Source: Symbiodinium sp. CCMP2592 (lineage: Eukaryota > Sar > Dinophyceae > Suessiales > Symbiodiniaceae). Taken from it: DNA of 64,000 bases. The notes under the pieces are model-generated. The model was not told the origin of the DNA. It did no database searches and saw nothing but the letters and a program-made list of their open reading frames with translations. This document shows, one piece after another, positions 1-10,700 of the stretch (position 1 is its first letter; every line of letters begins with the position of its first letter). Made by a program: the position numbers and the translations under genes. The stretch covers positions 1 to 64,000 of the forward strand of contig CAJNDT010004557.1 in assembly GCA_905221615.1 (NCBI GenBank), given 5' to 3'.

Positions 1-1
1 T

Positions 2-3000
2 GACAAAAGCAAGAAGCAAATCCGCTGCAAGTTCCATTTCACAGATGCAGGGTGTCGAAATGGCGATAAGTGTCCATTCAGTCACTCGAAGAAGACTCCA
101 GAACGACCCTTCACGCCGAGGACAAGAACTCCAAGTCCATCTGGAGGAGGAGGAAACAGGATTTGCTACTCGTTCAAGAACACAGGCTCGTGCTCAAGAG
201 AGAATTGTCCTTTCAAGCATGAGGCAGCAGCTACCCCAGCTCCGGAACCAAAGGCAAAAGCTAAAGCTAAATCCGAAGCGAGGGCAGCTCCAGCGAAGCC
301 GAATGCCAAGGCCAAGGCACTCCCTGCGGCACCCGCCATCAGATTGTGTCGAAGGTGGAATCCATCAGCTCCGGCTATATGGAAGCGATCTTCAAAACAA
401 GATGAGGAGGAGTCAGATTGTCCATCCGTCGACAGCGACGCTGATTCGGATTGTTCAACAGATGACGAATCCTCGGGAACGACTACGTCGACCCGAAAAG
501 TGACAAAGCGCAATGTGACATTTGCCAATGACGTGAAGTTCATTTCTTCGTGTCCGAGACGATCGAAGAAAGACAGAGAGCGGAAGGTGAAGTACGTCGA
601 CATGGAAGCGTTTGTCAATGATGAGGATCGCGCCGTGAGTTTGGAGTTCGCCAAGCACAAAGCGAGATTGAGGGCACAGATCATGAGAGACATGGTTGAC
701 GACGACGATGATCAATGCGGAGATCGAGTTTCATTCGTACGAATCCCAGGAACGTCTCGAGTGGAAGAAGTTTCGTTCTACGACGGTGAGGATTCCATCG
801 TTGAGCGCGAACTCGATGCTGCACACAGCAAACGGATCATCAATCAAGGCCTGTTCAAATGTATGGTTCAACCAGTCATCCTTAAGAAGAAGATCAAGTT
901 TCTCATGGACACTGGGTGTGGTCATGACCTCATATCTCAGAAGAAGATCGAGAAGCACAGTCTCGAGACACTCGTGACTCCAGAGCCCATATCATTTCAG
1001 ACAGCCAATGGAATCACCGATACCGATCTCGTGTCGAATTTCCAGACTGAGTCGTTCGGGGAACCGATCAACGCTTATGTGTTGGACGACACGCCGTCGG
1101 TGCTTTCCATAGGCAAGAGATGTATGAACTTCAACTACGGGTTTGTGTGGCCTCCCGGAAGGGAACCATTTATGATCAACCCGCAGGGCAAGAGAATATC
1201 TCTGTTCGTGAACGGTGACATCCCGTACGTTCGTGCTGGGAGTTCCAAGTCATTGGTTCATGATGATCCGGAGGCCAAAGCCATCACCGAAATCTTCAAG
1301 GGTGCATTGATAGCAGGCAATGTTGACGCAAGCGTCGCAGCTGCCGCTGAAGCTGCACCGGGCGAGATCGAAGCAGAAGAAGAAGGTGATGATCATGGAC
1401 GACCTCCTGATCCTGAACCCCAAGAACCTCCTATAGAAGAAGTACCAGAGTCCGAGGCCGGACGCCCTCCGGACGACGACGAAGGAAAAGGAGGGGGTGA
1501 AATTCCATTGGATGGTGACGATGAGGTGATCATTGATGTGGAAGGCGACGGTGCACCGAGCCGCAAGGCCAGAGTCGGAACACTGAAAGCCGAAGCGAAG
1601 ACATTAGCACATCTGTGTACCCATCGCTACCGCAATCCATATTGCGAATCGTGCATACGCGCGAAGATGAAGCACTTGCGAACACAACGAGGTGCATTTC
1701 AACGTGTGATCAAACACTGGGGAGATCTTGTGACGTTCGATTTCCTTGACATGCGCAAGGCTGCCGAAGCAGGTATTGGACTCGATGACGGTGCACGTGA
1801 AGTTCTAGTCATCAGGGACATCGCCACCAAGATGATTGCAGCGATTCCCACGGCTTCAAGAAACACTGACGAAGTCGTCATGGCCATCAGACGCCTGATG
1901 GGAAGGCGCAAGATTCATATGGCGTACAGTGATGAAGCACCAGAGTTCGATTCGGCTATGGCACAGTTGAAGATCGTGATTGATCATTCCCTTCCAGGGA
2001 AACCCAGTAACAATTCACTCGCTGAACGATCAAATCAAGAAGTGATCAACACAGTCGCAGCATCCATGCTACACGCCGGATTGCCCGCTCAATACTGGTC
2101 CTTTGCGCTTAATTGCGTGATGCAGAACCTCAACGTTGAAGATGTGGAGGGCGATGGTGATTCAGCATGGAAGCGAATGACTGGAAAGGACTTCGAGGGA
2201 AAAGCCATACCCTTTGCGGCCAAGGTCTTCTTCAAGCCGACGGACACAAGGCCGAAGACATATGGCAACAAATTCGATCCAAAGGGGATTCCAGGCATTT
2301 TTGCCGGGTACATCATCACTGCTGGTCAAGGATGGTCCAAGAAGTATCGCGTTTGGGATATGAAGGAATTTGCCAACGCGAACTTGTCGATGGACGCATC
2401 TGTTCCCAGGAAGTTGATGAGACCGTACGAGACAGAAGTTATCTACTTCCCGGAGGAGATAACGTTTCCCCTGAAAGCCGAGTACGAAAGGATGAACTCA
2501 ACCATTGAGGGACTCAGGGACAACGTTGACCTCGCTGGCAAGGAGATAAAAGACGTCGATGACGGTGGTGACGGTCCGCCTGGAGGAGATGGTGGCGACG
2601 GGGATGACGATGATCCAAGTGGACTTCTTCCTCCACCGGATCCCGGAGAAGATCCTGACTTACAGGACATAGATCCATCTGACATTGAGGCGGAGCCGCT
2701 CGGCGAAGTCTTCAAGTCAGCAGAACATGAAGCTATTGATGCCATAGGAGACAAAAGACTCGAAGAACTAGATGAAGAGCTGGGTCTACGTGCAGCACCG
2801 CCTCTTTCTGAACCAAAGGTCACTGGGAAAGATCGACGATCGCCCCGCGAAGTCGGTCCAACCGGTAGACTCATCCCCGAAGGAGACATCGAAGAACCTG
2901 GAGAGATTATCAAGATCTTGAAAGAAAAGAAGTTGGCTCCCGAAGAGATTGAACATTGGAGTACGGGGAAGAAAGGAGACGGCATTGTATATCTTACCGA

Positions 3001-4204
3001 TGACGGTGACGCTTGCAAGATCGACAAAAGGGGAGTTCCGTACAAGATCCGAAGTGATGGTCGACGAACTCTTCCTACACGGCGACCTATCCATTCTTAT
3101 TCTCCGGAAGCATGGAAGAAGATGAGCGAAGCAGAGAAGAAGGCAGCATACAAGAAAGAAAAGCGAGACAAAGCTCGAGTTGCCAAGAAAGACCGGAAGA
3201 AGGCTGTGATAGGAAAGAAGATAGTCACCAAAGCTTTGGACAACATGATCTTTCCCAAGATTGTCCCGTGTGAAGAAATGGATCTGCAACTCAACGTGAC
3301 CGTTGATGACGACGATGGTTGGTCATGGGCACAGTCCTATGTGGATCAATATACACAGGAACAATTCTTGGCAGATGTTGTGCCGGCCGTTCCGGCGCAT
3401 ATGGTCATGGATGATAAATGGATTCCTTCTATGCCGTGTACTACTTCTCACAGAAACGTACATCGGGAAAAGAATCATGCAGGAGGATCGTGCTTCAATG
3501 CCATGGTCACTCGACCCGTCACACGCAAAGAGATGATCAACAATCCCAAGGCCATGGAAGCTTTCATGAAAGAATGGAAGGGATTGTGGGATCAAGAAGT
3601 GTTTGACTTCTCAACTACGCGTGAATATGACGACGTCGTCGCCGAGGCAAAGAAGCAAGGTGAGAAAGTACATATGGCGCGAGTACACGGACTGATCTAC
3701 GAGAAGAACTATCAGCTCAAAGAGGACGATCCTGCCAGGAAGTTCAAGGGGCGAGGTGTACTACTCGGTGATCAGGTCAAAGACCAGAATATGGAAGCCG
3801 CATTGTTTCAGGATTTGGGGACTTCCCCGGCTACGTTTGACGCCTCACGATGGGCAGATTATTACGGATGTCTTCCTGGCAACGATGTCCAGATGGCGGA
3901 TGCTATCCAAGCATACATTCAGGCTAGATTGTCGGGCACTCCATGTTGGGTTGAACTGCCTGATGAAGCCTGGCATCCATCTGCGAAACGGCACAAGTTC
4001 CGTAGGCCGGTATGTCGCCTGATCAAAGCTCTATATGGACATCCTGACGCAGGAACCATGTGGGAACAACATTGCCACACTGCGGTACAGAAAGTAGGGT
4101 TCAAGCCGATTGGCGATGAATGGCCATCATTGTATTTTCACCCGCAAATGAAGCTCTTACTTGTCATCTACGTGGATGATCTCAAGATGGCAGGACCCAA
4201 ATAG
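2..4204 (+). CDS. Gag-pol polyprotein, part 1: CCCH fingers, protease, integrase, reverse transcriptase up to YVDD
   Basis: The frame is open from the window edge, so the N-terminus is missing. Two CCCH fingers lie at 29-85 (C-x8-C-x5-C-x3-H) and about 160-215 (C-x8-C-x4-C-x3-H), followed by an Ala/Lys/Pro-rich linker. The protease signature LMDTGCG is at 905-925. The integrase zinc site reads H-x3-H then C-x2-C at about 1609-1655; catalytic Asp codons are at 1739 and 1931 and Glu at 2024 (D-x30-E, slightly short for the D-x35-E class). A long acidic Pro/Gly-rich linker (about 2550-2760) and a Lys-rich stretch (3110-3230) precede the RVT_2 reverse transcriptase, ending with YVDD at 4169-4180. 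A TAG at 4202-4204 stops the frame eight codons after YVDD starts, inside the RT palm, and homologous sequence continues in the same frame, so this is a nonsense lesion rather than the natural end. Confidence 0.85.
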   Translation, partial: DKSKKQIRCKFHFTDAGCRNGDKCPFSHSKKTPERPFTPRTRTPSPSGGGGNRICYSFKNTGSCSRENCPFKHEAAATPAPEPKAKAKAKSEARAAPAKPNAKAKALPAAPAIRLCRRWNPSAPAIWKRSSKQDEEESDCPSVDSDADSDCSTDDESSGTTTSTRKVTKRNVTFANDVKFISSCPRRSKKDRERKVKYVDMEAFVNDEDRAVSLEFAKHKARLRAQIMRDMVDDDDDQCGDRVSFVRIPGTSRVEEVSFYDGEDSIVERELDAAHSKRIINQGLFKCMVQPVILKKKIKFLMDTGCGHDLISQKKIEKHSLETLVTPEPISFQTANGITDTDLVSNFQTESFGEPINAYVLDDTPSVLSIGKRCMNFNYGFVWPPGREPFMINPQGKRISLFVNGDIPYVRAGSSKSLVHDDPEAKAITEIFKGALIAGNVDASVAAAAEAAPGEIEAEEEGDDHGRPPDPEPQEPPIEEVPESEAGRPPDDDEGKGGGEIPLDGDDEVIIDVEGDGAPSRKARVGTLKAEAKTLAHLCTHRYRNPYCESCIRAKMKHLRTQRGAFQRVIKHWGDLVTFDFLDMRKAAEAGIGLDDGAREVLVIRDIATKMIAAIPTASRNTDEVVMAIRRLMGRRKIHMAYSDEAPEFDSAMAQLKIVIDHSLPGKPSNNSLAERSNQEVINTVAASMLHAGLPAQYWSFALNCVMQNLNVEDVEGDGDSAWKRMTGKDFEGKAIPFAAKVFFKPTDTRPKTYGNKFDPKGIPGIFAGYIITAGQGWSKKYRVWDMKEFANANLSMDASVPRKLMRPYETEVIYFPEEITFPLKAEYERMNSTIEGLRDNVDLAGKEIKDVDDGGDGPPGGDGGDGDDDDPSGLLPPPDPGEDPDLQDIDPSDIEAEPLGEVFKSAEHEAIDAIGDKRLEELDEELGLRAAPPLSEPKVTGKDRRSPREVGPTGRLIPEGDIEEPGEIIKILKEKKLAPEEIEHWSTGKKGDGIVYLTDDGDACKIDKRGVPYKIRSDGRRTLPTRRPIHSYSPEAWKKMSEAEKKAAYKKEKRDKARVAKKDRKKAVIGKKIVTKALDNMIFPKIVPCEEMDLQLNVTVDDDDGWSWAQSYVDQYTQEQFLADVVPAVPAHMVMDDKWIPSMPCTTSHRNVHREKNHAGGSCFNAMVTRPVTRKEMINNPKAMEAFMKEWKGLWDQEVFDFSTTREYDDVVAEAKKQGEKVHMARVHGLIYEKNYQLKEDDPARKFKGRGVLLGDQVKDQNMEAALFQDLGTSPATFDASRWADYYGCLPGNDVQMADAIQAYIQARLSGTPCWVELPDEAWHPSAKRHKFRRPVCRLIKALYGHPDAGTMWEQHCHTAVQKVGFKPIGDEWPSLYFHPQMKLLLVIYVDDLKMAGPK

Positions 4205-4966
4205 AATCTACCCAAGGGTTGGGACATGCTGCGCCAAGAACTTCGATTGGAAGAAGAAACGCCGCTGGGCTTGTATCTGGGTTGTCGCATCTCCAAGGGC
4301 GAGGCACCGTTGCATGACAAAACGAAGGTGCAGACCGTTACCTACGACATGGAGACGTACCTGGACATGACAGTCAAGAAGTACTGCGACGTGACTGGGT
4401 TCGATCCGACAAAATTCAAGACGGTACCATCGCCGAGTCCGGCTTAGGAGACTAAGAATCACCCAGCTCGCGCTCCGGCACAGTCAGGTAAAAGCCATCG
4501 ATGCACGTGGTGTGGACACACCATGCCTGTTGATAAGGATGGTCGGCTCGTTCCGCCTCCACCTATTCCCGAGGCGCCCGAGGAAGAGGAAATCAACGAG
4601 GCCAATCGCGGCGCACTTGCTCCGCAGGCAGCCAGCATTCTCATGAAATTGCTTTATGCCGCGCGCATTTGCCGCTTTGATCTTCTGCGCAGTATCACCA
4701 ATCTCGCACGCAAGATCACGAAATGGACCAAGAAGGAGGATGCTCTTCTTCATCATCTCATGGCCTATGTGCACCAGTCCAAACATCACATGATGATTGG
4801 ATGGGTCGGGAACTCCTTGGAGGACTCGTCCATCGTGCTGTTTGCAGATGCGGACTATGCAGGTTGTGGAGAAAGTTTGAAATCTACCTCCGGTGCTCAT
4901 TTGCACATTCAAGGTTCTCATACAAGATTTCCCTTGGCGGGACTTAGCAAAGGCAGGGGTGCTTGA
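4205..4966 (+). pseudogene. Pol polyprotein, part 2: RT C-terminal part and first half of RNase H
   Basis: This continues in the same frame as the previous segment. It contains the RT connection region (LGLYLGCRISKGEAP near 4265-4310) and a second in-frame TAG at 4445-4447. After that come a Cys/His patch (CTWCGH, near 4510) and the start of RNase H, with first catalytic Asp residues in FADADYAGCG near 4842-4870. The frame ends in TGA at 4964-4966 exactly where the conserved SKG-G-C-SHSTPEAE motif should run on; the rest of that motif is in frame 1. Two nonsense codons and one frameshift make this non-functional unless recoded. No independent start or ribosome signal is evident. Confidence 0.75.
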
Positions 4967-5946
4967 GTCATTCCACACCTGAGGCCGAGATTGTCGCGGC
5001 CGACTTTGCCATGTCACGTCTTGGATTGCCTGCTATCACGTTGTGGCAGCAGCTTGGGGGGCAAGACCCCAACTTCGTCTTCTACGACGACAACCAGACC
5101 ATGATCGGGGTGATTCGCACGGGCAAGAATCCGACTATGCGTCACTTGGAACGTACCCCCGGTATCTGCATTGGATGGATGCATTCTATCTTTCAGGAAG
5201 GTTACGTTTCTCTTGCCTATGAGGTCACTGCCAAGATGTCCGCGGACATACACACCAAGTCGTTCAAGGATTCCGTGTCCTGGACGCATGCGTGTCAGCT
5301 CATCAACATTTTTCCGCCGGATCTCATCGGCTCCCAAGAGATTATGGATCTGATGCGGCCTACTCATTCCCAAAGTACGGATGAGAAGGGTCAGCAGCAC
5401 TACTCGTTCAAGAGCCAGGTGCCTTGTTTTCCTTACACGCAGACGCCGATCCTCCCTCAGGTGTTGTATCGCGCTGGATTGTCGAGTAAGGAAGGCTTGC
5501 AAGAACATGACAGTGTGGACCCCATCCTGGTTGTCAAGTTCCCGCGCATGTTGCGGGGGCCGCCTTCTGCGTTTCCGCCTGGTCGTTACCTTCGGTCGAC
5601 TTGGATTCTTCGTGAAGGGCAGTGGCACCAGATGGAGGATCGTGCTGCTATCCTTGACACACCGGGCAAGTTCGACCGCTACGTGGAACGTGCTGTGTTT
5701 CAGTACCATCCCGTGCGTGGGCATTTGCGCCCCGCTGCCATTGCGGACGTCCTTGCGCCGCCGTTTTTGCCTATTCCTGAAACCGCCTCTAGGCCAGTCT
5801 TATGTGCGCGCCCTGCCCGCCAAATGGCGAGCGGTGGTTGTCACACTGGCGCGTGCCATCCATGGGGGGTACCAGGGCTTTACATTGCACCAGGGATTTT
5901 GTTTCAACGGCCAGTCCAAAAGTCAAGCCTCTCAATTTGGTTATGA
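4948..5946 (+). pseudogene. Pol polyprotein, part 3: RNase H catalytic half plus start of C-terminal extension
   Basis: From about 4967 the frame-1 product reads SHSTPEAEIVAADFA, giving the RNase H catalytic Glu, then FYDDNQT (Asp, about 5080) and MSADIHTKSF (Asp, about 5240), the normal end of Copia RNase H. The product does not stop there. It continues with about 170 residues including a WILREGQWHQMEDRA stretch that I do not recognise as a named domain. The frame-1 reading stays natural-looking to about 5780 and then becomes Cys/Arg/Pro-rich and stops at 5946, while frame 2 takes over, so a frameshift lies at about 5760-5800. Confidence 0.75.
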
Positions 5947-7672
5947 CCAATGGTCGTCGGTGTACGAAGATGTATGGCATGATGCGGCGGAACAGAAAAG
6001 GGAATATCAAGGATATGATGGAGCAATTGTGCCTCACGTGGTCAATTTCGCCGAAAACAAGCCCAAGGAGGGTCTGGTGATCCAATTCCTCGACCACGAT
6101 GGAAGGTTGGTCCATGCTTACAAGAATCCTTACAGCCGGTGGAAGTACCGTATCACTATCAAAGATGCTCCAAAGGCAGTGACGGTATGGACATTGATAG
6201 GAGTCGATGAGGAGAACTGGTGGAATGAGTATGCTCCAGGCAAGGATTGCATCGCCCAGCATGCTCCCGATTCTCACTACGACCCTGGGCTGCAAGTAAA
6301 TGTTCTGAGTATGGGGCGAGAAGTTGACGACGCCATGTGCGCCTACATCTTTGATGTGGTGGAAGCAAGGAAAGACAACCCTAACTCCGTAATCTTCATT
6401 GGTGCAGGGGTGTTGGGCAAGAATTCGTGGCTGAGTCGGAAAATCGCTGACAACCCTGAAAGGGCCAAATTGCGGACAGACTACCCATGGGGGGAGGTCG
6501 TCCAAAGAATTGCGCGCAGAGCGGCATCATGGGGGTTCCAAATCATCATCGAAGTGCCTCCTCGAGTACCAGTCCAGGAAACCAAGCAGTACAAAGGACT
6601 TCAGGAAGATGCCATGTGGAAGAGCATCAAGATCCAAGGATGCACTCACGGGCAGCGTTATACCGTTCGGGATCCTGTGTCTCCTGGAACCGCCGTTGAG
6701 CTCGGCTACTGCAAGGATGAATGGGAGTACATTGCCGCAAACGTCGCGTTGCATCCTAAGTCGTCTGATGTGTGCTCGTCCAAACATTTGCACATGACTG
6801 ATTCGGACGCTAAGGATCGATCTGATAAATGCGAGTTGACTAGCCAAATCTCCAGAAGGTTGCTTAAAGCCTTGAAATTTCAGGCAAATGGCGATGGGAG
6901 ATTGGTAGCCATGCCGTCTAAGGCTGGTGGACGGAAGCCAGACCGCATGATTGTTGACCTCTGTGGCTTGGGTAACGGCTACGCCGTACCTAAGTCCACT
7001 AAAGGTTGCTCTCGCATAACTTGCAAGGAGCTGATCAGCTCCAAAGCCGATGAGGACAACCTTATCGGTACAATGAAGGATGCGTGCCGGAACGACCTGC
7101 GCACACCTGTGCTATTTGTGGCATCGCTTTTGCGATCAGGTGCTGGTCCTGGAAGTAGTGAAGGGGCTTGCGTGGGGGGTGAAAAACGTTCTGGTGGGAA
7201 GTACAAGGTTTTCAGAAGTGTCTTGAAATCTCTCAAACGCCTGCTGAAGAAGTGTGCGGAATTTTCCGACGTCTATTTTTCGCTTGACATGCCTTCTTCA
7301 TGTTCATGTTGGTCTTGGCCAGAGTTGCATGCTCTTGTTTCAAGTGGCAAGGTGACGAAGGTTAAGGTTGATGATCATGTTGGTGCTGATGGCGATGGTG
7401 GTGGACGCAGGATCATGTTCTCTAACATGCCTGAAGCGGACCGTTTGGTGATGAGACTGAATGATTGCTTGGACCATGATTCGAAGAACAGTTTGTCGCA
7501 GCGCATTGATGTCTCATGGCGGTCAATTGCGAGGAATGTTCGCAGCCTTGTTCGAGCTCATGTCAGTGTCAGTCATGTTGCACATGAATCTGAGGACATT
7601 GCATGGCAGCAACATCAGTGTGTAGACGCTGATGAAGGGGCTATTAGACAGCCCCAACTAAGGAACAACTAA
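5771..7672 (+). CDS. Pol C-terminal extension, part 4: unassigned region with two similar segments
   Basis: About 630 residues in frame 2, entered by frameshift from the preceding segment. Two segments share a pattern: a hydrophobic strand (VIFIGAG near 6391; VLFVASL near 7110), a helix rich in Arg/Lys, then a strand with a Pro/Cys turn (FQIIIEVPPR near 6537; VYFSLDMPSSCSCW near 7270). The first copy ends in a Cys/His cluster (SSDVCSSKHLHM near 6760-6795). No catalytic motif of a known enzyme is visible. Position after RNase H is where some Copia lineages (sireviruses) carry env-like ORFs, but no signal peptide or membrane segment is seen, so an envelope role is not supported. The frame ends at TAA 7670-7672. 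Confidence 0.6.
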   Translation, partial: LFLKPPLGQSYVRALPAKWRAVVVTLARAIHGGYQGFTLHQGFCFNGQSKSQASQFGYDQWSSVYEDVWHDAAEQKREYQGYDGAIVPHVVNFAENKPKEGLVIQFLDHDGRLVHAYKNPYSRWKYRITIKDAPKAVTVWTLIGVDEENWWNEYAPGKDCIAQHAPDSHYDPGLQVNVLSMGREVDDAMCAYIFDVVEARKDNPNSVIFIGAGVLGKNSWLSRKIADNPERAKLRTDYPWGEVVQRIARRAASWGFQIIIEVPPRVPVQETKQYKGLQEDAMWKSIKIQGCTHGQRYTVRDPVSPGTAVELGYCKDEWEYIAANVALHPKSSDVCSSKHLHMTDSDAKDRSDKCELTSQISRRLLKALKFQANGDGRLVAMPSKAGGRKPDRMIVDLCGLGNGYAVPKSTKGCSRITCKELISSKADEDNLIGTMKDACRNDLRTPVLFVASLLRSGAGPGSSEGACVGGEKRSGGKYKVFRSVLKSLKRLLKKCAEFSDVYFSLDMPSSCSCWSWPELHALVSSGKVTKVKVDDHVGADGDGGGRRIMFSNMPEADRLVMRLNDCLDHDSKNSLSQRIDVSWRSIARNVRSLVRAHVSVSHVAHESEDIAWQQHQCVDADEGAIRQPQLRNN

Positions 7673-7784
7673 GGTCTGACCAGACGGATCGGGGAAGGGT
7701 GCCTCTTACGGAGAACCCGGAACCGTGAAGTCGAGTAGGGTGTAGGGACTTCCCTCCTACGGAGGAAGGACCGAAACCCGAGCC
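7673..7784 (+). promoter_or_regulatory. 112-base spacer between the two coding blocks; possible trans-splice acceptor
   Basis: The spacer separates frame 2 (ending 7672) from frame 0 (starting 7785), so the downstream ORF needs its own initiation. A pyrimidine-rich tract at 7749-7760 is followed by AG at 7763-7764 and 7767-7768, then 17-21 bases to the ATG. That is a plausible spliced-leader acceptor arrangement if this is a dinoflagellate. The same bases form an imperfect hairpin (CTTCCCTCC / GGAGGAAGG). Both readings are inference. Confidence 0.3.
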
Positions 7785-10700
7785 ATGGCTGAAAGCTACA
7801 ATGCCTACGAGCTGGCCTTCGATGGAGTGGACCACGAGGAAGTTTTCCCGTCTGGTGGGATGATGCGAACGTTTCTGAAGTTCCACAAGTTCCTGGAGAT
7901 GTATTCTGGGGATTCGTCGCAGAGCGTCTCGCTCACGCCGAAGATTACGAAAGACAAAGTGGTCGACAATGATCTCATTCGCACATGGGCAGCTTTCAAA
8001 GCACCTCCGTTGGTCTTGCTGTTCACGTGTGCAAATCTGTCGTCAGGTGGAGATCTTTCCATTCGAGTCCGAGAAATCCTCAAAGCTTGCTTGCTTGCTG
8101 CTCCTGAGGAGTACATGGACAAACCCTATGGGGAGATACTCGCCATGGTCACCAAGTTTGGTGGAGGTCTCAAACACATTGTTGCTGACTACGAGGGAAA
8201 GTTCAATGCCATCACCAGGTTCATGGTGGATGAGGAAGTGATCCGCGACGATGCAAAATTGGCTGTGGTTGAACTGGAACAAGAACGAAAACAAGTTCGG
8301 TTCGACTTGAACACTGCAACAAGGAACATCGTCAGTGCGGACGGCTACTACAACCTCGCTGTTCTCATCAACTCCGTGGAGACGCCCTACCAGACTGTGA
8401 CAGACACGAGAATTCAACAATGGTATACGGTGAATCAGGACTACTACCACAAGTTGCCTATGTCAGGTAGAGCACCTGACCAATCAGACCTGTTGGCAGA
8501 GCCTACGTTATGTAGGGTGTGCAAGCTGATGTACATGTTCGCAAAACACACTGTGTATGGACTACGGACCTACAACCAGGAATGTGCAGCGAGCAACGAT
8601 GGCGCTACGCCACTCAACGTTCACCAGCTGGCTTTGATGATGCGCACAATGCATCAAGGCATGGGACATCCGCTCGCCTTTGCGATGAACTCGCTCCAGG
8701 CGTTCAGTGTCTGTCTCCACGTGCTTCATTCCTACGTATCATGGGTTGATCCAGACACTGGACACCCGCATTACAGATGGTCCAATGACGTGCTCCCTGA
8801 TTCCGACTACACCACGTACGCTTTCCTCAAGCACCACGTGGATGCTGTATGTGCAGATCAAGACAGGAACGGTTTCCAAGTGCCGGATGCGTTCCGTAGC
8901 TACACCTGGAATCAATGCGGAGTTGAATCTGGATATGTGGTCGACTGCTCTACCAAACGCGCCACGTTGAGCATATGGGAAGCAGAATTCCAACAGATGG
9001 AGGCACCAAGACCGCTTCTGCAAGATGATGGCCTATTTCCGCCCAATCTTCAACGGCATCCTAGCTGGGTGTACTCAACGGGGAGGGTGGCGATGCCTAC
9101 GGCAAGCAACCTCGAACCGGAGGGAATTGTGCACCCTGAGCATGGAAGAACGCCGGGACAGTCACAAGGATCCGCTACCGAGCCTCGAGCCACTCCTAGC
9201 CACGGACCAAAGAGGGCAAGGACGGACGAGGCAACGGCATCGGCGTCATCATCTTCTGCGGCACCTCCTCCACAACCACCGACTTCGCAACCGGAAGAGG
9301 AACCATCGCAACCGACATGGGAGGAAGCTCCAATCCCCGCTGGCGCTCATGAAAGTTGGTACCATTACGTCAACATCGATGAAAAGGGCTGTCGCTCGAG
9401 CTTGCTGGCGACGACCCGTGATCAAGACGAGTACCCACCTACCATTGATCAGACGCCAAAGTTCGTGGCCAACCACGACGTGGGGACCACACCGATTCAG
9501 CATTACGTCAGAAGACTGGTGACCTACTTGGCAAGGATTCGTTCCGTCTCTCAAAGTGACTACAAGGGTCTCAACCTGAAGGTCTACGTGAAGCTGAGCA
9601 CGAAGATGTGGTTACGGATGTATTCGCGGCTGTACCATGCATTGGCATTGGTGTCGTGCGTGCATCTTCCTTCTCCTCCAATGCTTACCTCGGCTGTGAT
9701 GATCGAGGCAGACAGCGATCTTGTCGACAACGATGAAATTCCGGCAGAAGCAAGGATCAACACCATGAACACGCTGAACGGATTTCGCAATAGTTTGGGT
9801 ATGGGTGGCAAGCCTGATGCCGCGACTATGCGCTCTCAGTGCACGATCCTCGTCCAAGACTTTGACATGGTCGCAAGGACCAGAGGGTCATCGCATACAG
9901 TGAGAGAGAATCTCGTCATGCATGGATGGAGTGAGATCTACATTGTGAGCCCGTCGATCACCGCAGGTGCCAACTACCACTTCCAAGTCACAAAGGGATC
10001 GTTGGAATCTGTGAATGAGACATTGGATGGCTTGACTGAAGAGCAGCTTGCAACCGTCACATTGCATTACCATCTGTCTCTCCAAGCGATCCTCATCGAG
10101 AACATATCATTTCCGATGAGTGAGGTCGGAGACGGAGCAGCGATTCGTGCTGATTTGCAGCGGCAGCTCAAAGCCACGTACGTTGACCCCATCATTGCGG
10201 CAGGGAAGCGTACCACGCGCCATCCAATTGTCAACATCAACCACGACTTACGGTTCGTAGGAGCAGCCAGCAATTACCTTCGACAGAAAGCTTCTATGTT
10301 CAACGGTTTCCACGCGCTGGGAATGTATATTGAACTGGAGTTGCGGGCCCGAGCATGTGTGGTGATTCATGGATCTTCGTTTTGGTCAAGAATGTACAGT
10401 CAGGCGAAACATGCGTCGTCGGGCGTGCATACACTGTCAGTCGAAAAGGTACCACCACCGGACAATCGGGTCAGGTTCAAATTGGGTCTAGCTATCTATG
10501 AGAAGCAGCTGTTCTGCGAGAAGATGGTATCCACGTGCTTTGTTGAGGCATCGAAAGTTCGCTCATGGGACGAAACGGTCCGAACCGAATCAGTCGCTCA
10601 CCCGTCGCTTGTCGAGATTTGGGAGGACAAGAGTGAAGTCAAGACGTCCACCAAGATTTCGCAGACATGGTTTACGGGGGAACAGCAGCAACAGATCAGG

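Noticed and set aside
4963..5946. Programmed frameshift between RNase H halves
   Set aside because: No slippery heptamer or conserved structure was seen, the break is in the middle of a conserved motif, and other lesions exist; decay or sequencing error is simpler.
5300..7672. Envelope gene after pol
   Set aside because: No signal peptide, glycosylation-rich ectodomain or membrane anchor is visible.
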